Of a DNA stretch of 5,480 bases, positions 5,429 to 5,480 are shown one piece after another. The stretch is from NCBI GenBank assembly GCA_031278575.1, contig JAITKD010000076.1:1-5480 (forward strand). Reading direction: 5' to 3'. The notes under the pieces were generated by a model. That model worked only from the letters and a program-made list of their open reading frames with translations. It was not told the DNA's origin and searched no databases. The stretch's first letter is position 1. Each line of letters starts with the position of its first letter. The stretch is from Spirochaetaceae bacterium (GTDB lineage Bacteria; Spirochaetota; Spirochaetia; Treponematales; Breznakiellaceae). Made by a program: the position numbers and the translations under genes.

Positions 5429-5480
5429 GTGAAGCGTAAATACGGTATCTTGGTAACAGACCGGCCGCGCGGGGCTTTGG
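5429..5480 (+). CDS. Start of an unrecognised gene running off the window
   Basis: From GTG at 5429 the frame is open for 17 codons to the edge (MKRKYGILVTDRPRGAL). AGGA (5422-5425) precedes it at only three bases, a short spacing. The frame is also open upstream, with another GTG at 5408 inside the palindrome, but that lacks a ribosome binding site. A perfect TATAAT upstream supports a gene beginning here. The fragment is too short to name; the basic start and Ile-Leu-Val run are compatible with many families. Confidence 0.4.
   Translation, partial: MKRKYGILVTDRPRGAL

Overview
The window looks like a chromosomal segment of a spirochaete, most likely a Treponema of moderate to high G+C such as the termite-gut or free-living lineages. 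This is inferred from protein style: a spirochaete-type lipobox on an M48 metalloprotease, a small secreted SH3 protein next to it, a short Pta, and a large soluble TPR protein. No ribosomal RNA or other decisive marker is present, so the taxonomy is an impression and not a proof.

Layout. Bases 1-441 carry the 3' end of a plus-strand gene of unknown function with a Thr/Ser/Asn/Gly-rich, beta-rich-looking product. It converges on a minus-strand pair, and a perfect 11-bp hairpin (479-504) separates the two as a probable shared terminator. The pair consists of a secreted SH3-domain protein (1433-1903) followed, two bases after its stop, by an M48 zinc-metallopeptidase lipoprotein (513-1430). A 438-bp divergent intergenic region (1904-2341) follows. 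It holds two strong G+C-rich hairpins resembling a dispersed palindromic element, then three further dyad symmetries on the side facing the next gene. On the plus strand comes pta, phosphate acetyltransferase (2342-3340), and 27 bases later a 648-residue TPR protein (3368-5314), probably in the same transcript. The last 166 bases contain a possible 22-codon ORF overlapping the TPR stop, a perfect TATAAT box, a GGTGTC/GACACC palindrome and the probable start of another plus-strand gene that runs off the end.

How the genes fit together. The SH3 and M48 proteins are both predicted to be exported, and their near-overlap suggests translational coupling and a shared cell-envelope job, perhaps envelope protein quality control. 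Pta interconverts acetyl-CoA and acetyl phosphate, the acetate/ATP branch of fermentation. An acetate kinase gene is not in the window. The TPR protein lacks a signal peptide and is presumably a cytoplasmic scaffold of unknown partner; adjacency to pta is the only hint to its role.

I see no clear new multi-gene system such as a defence island, CRISPR array or mobile element. The points most worth a second look are the stacked dyads in front of pta, the dispersed-looking palindromic element at 1971-2047, and the near-identical 13-mers at 459-471 and 5407-5419.
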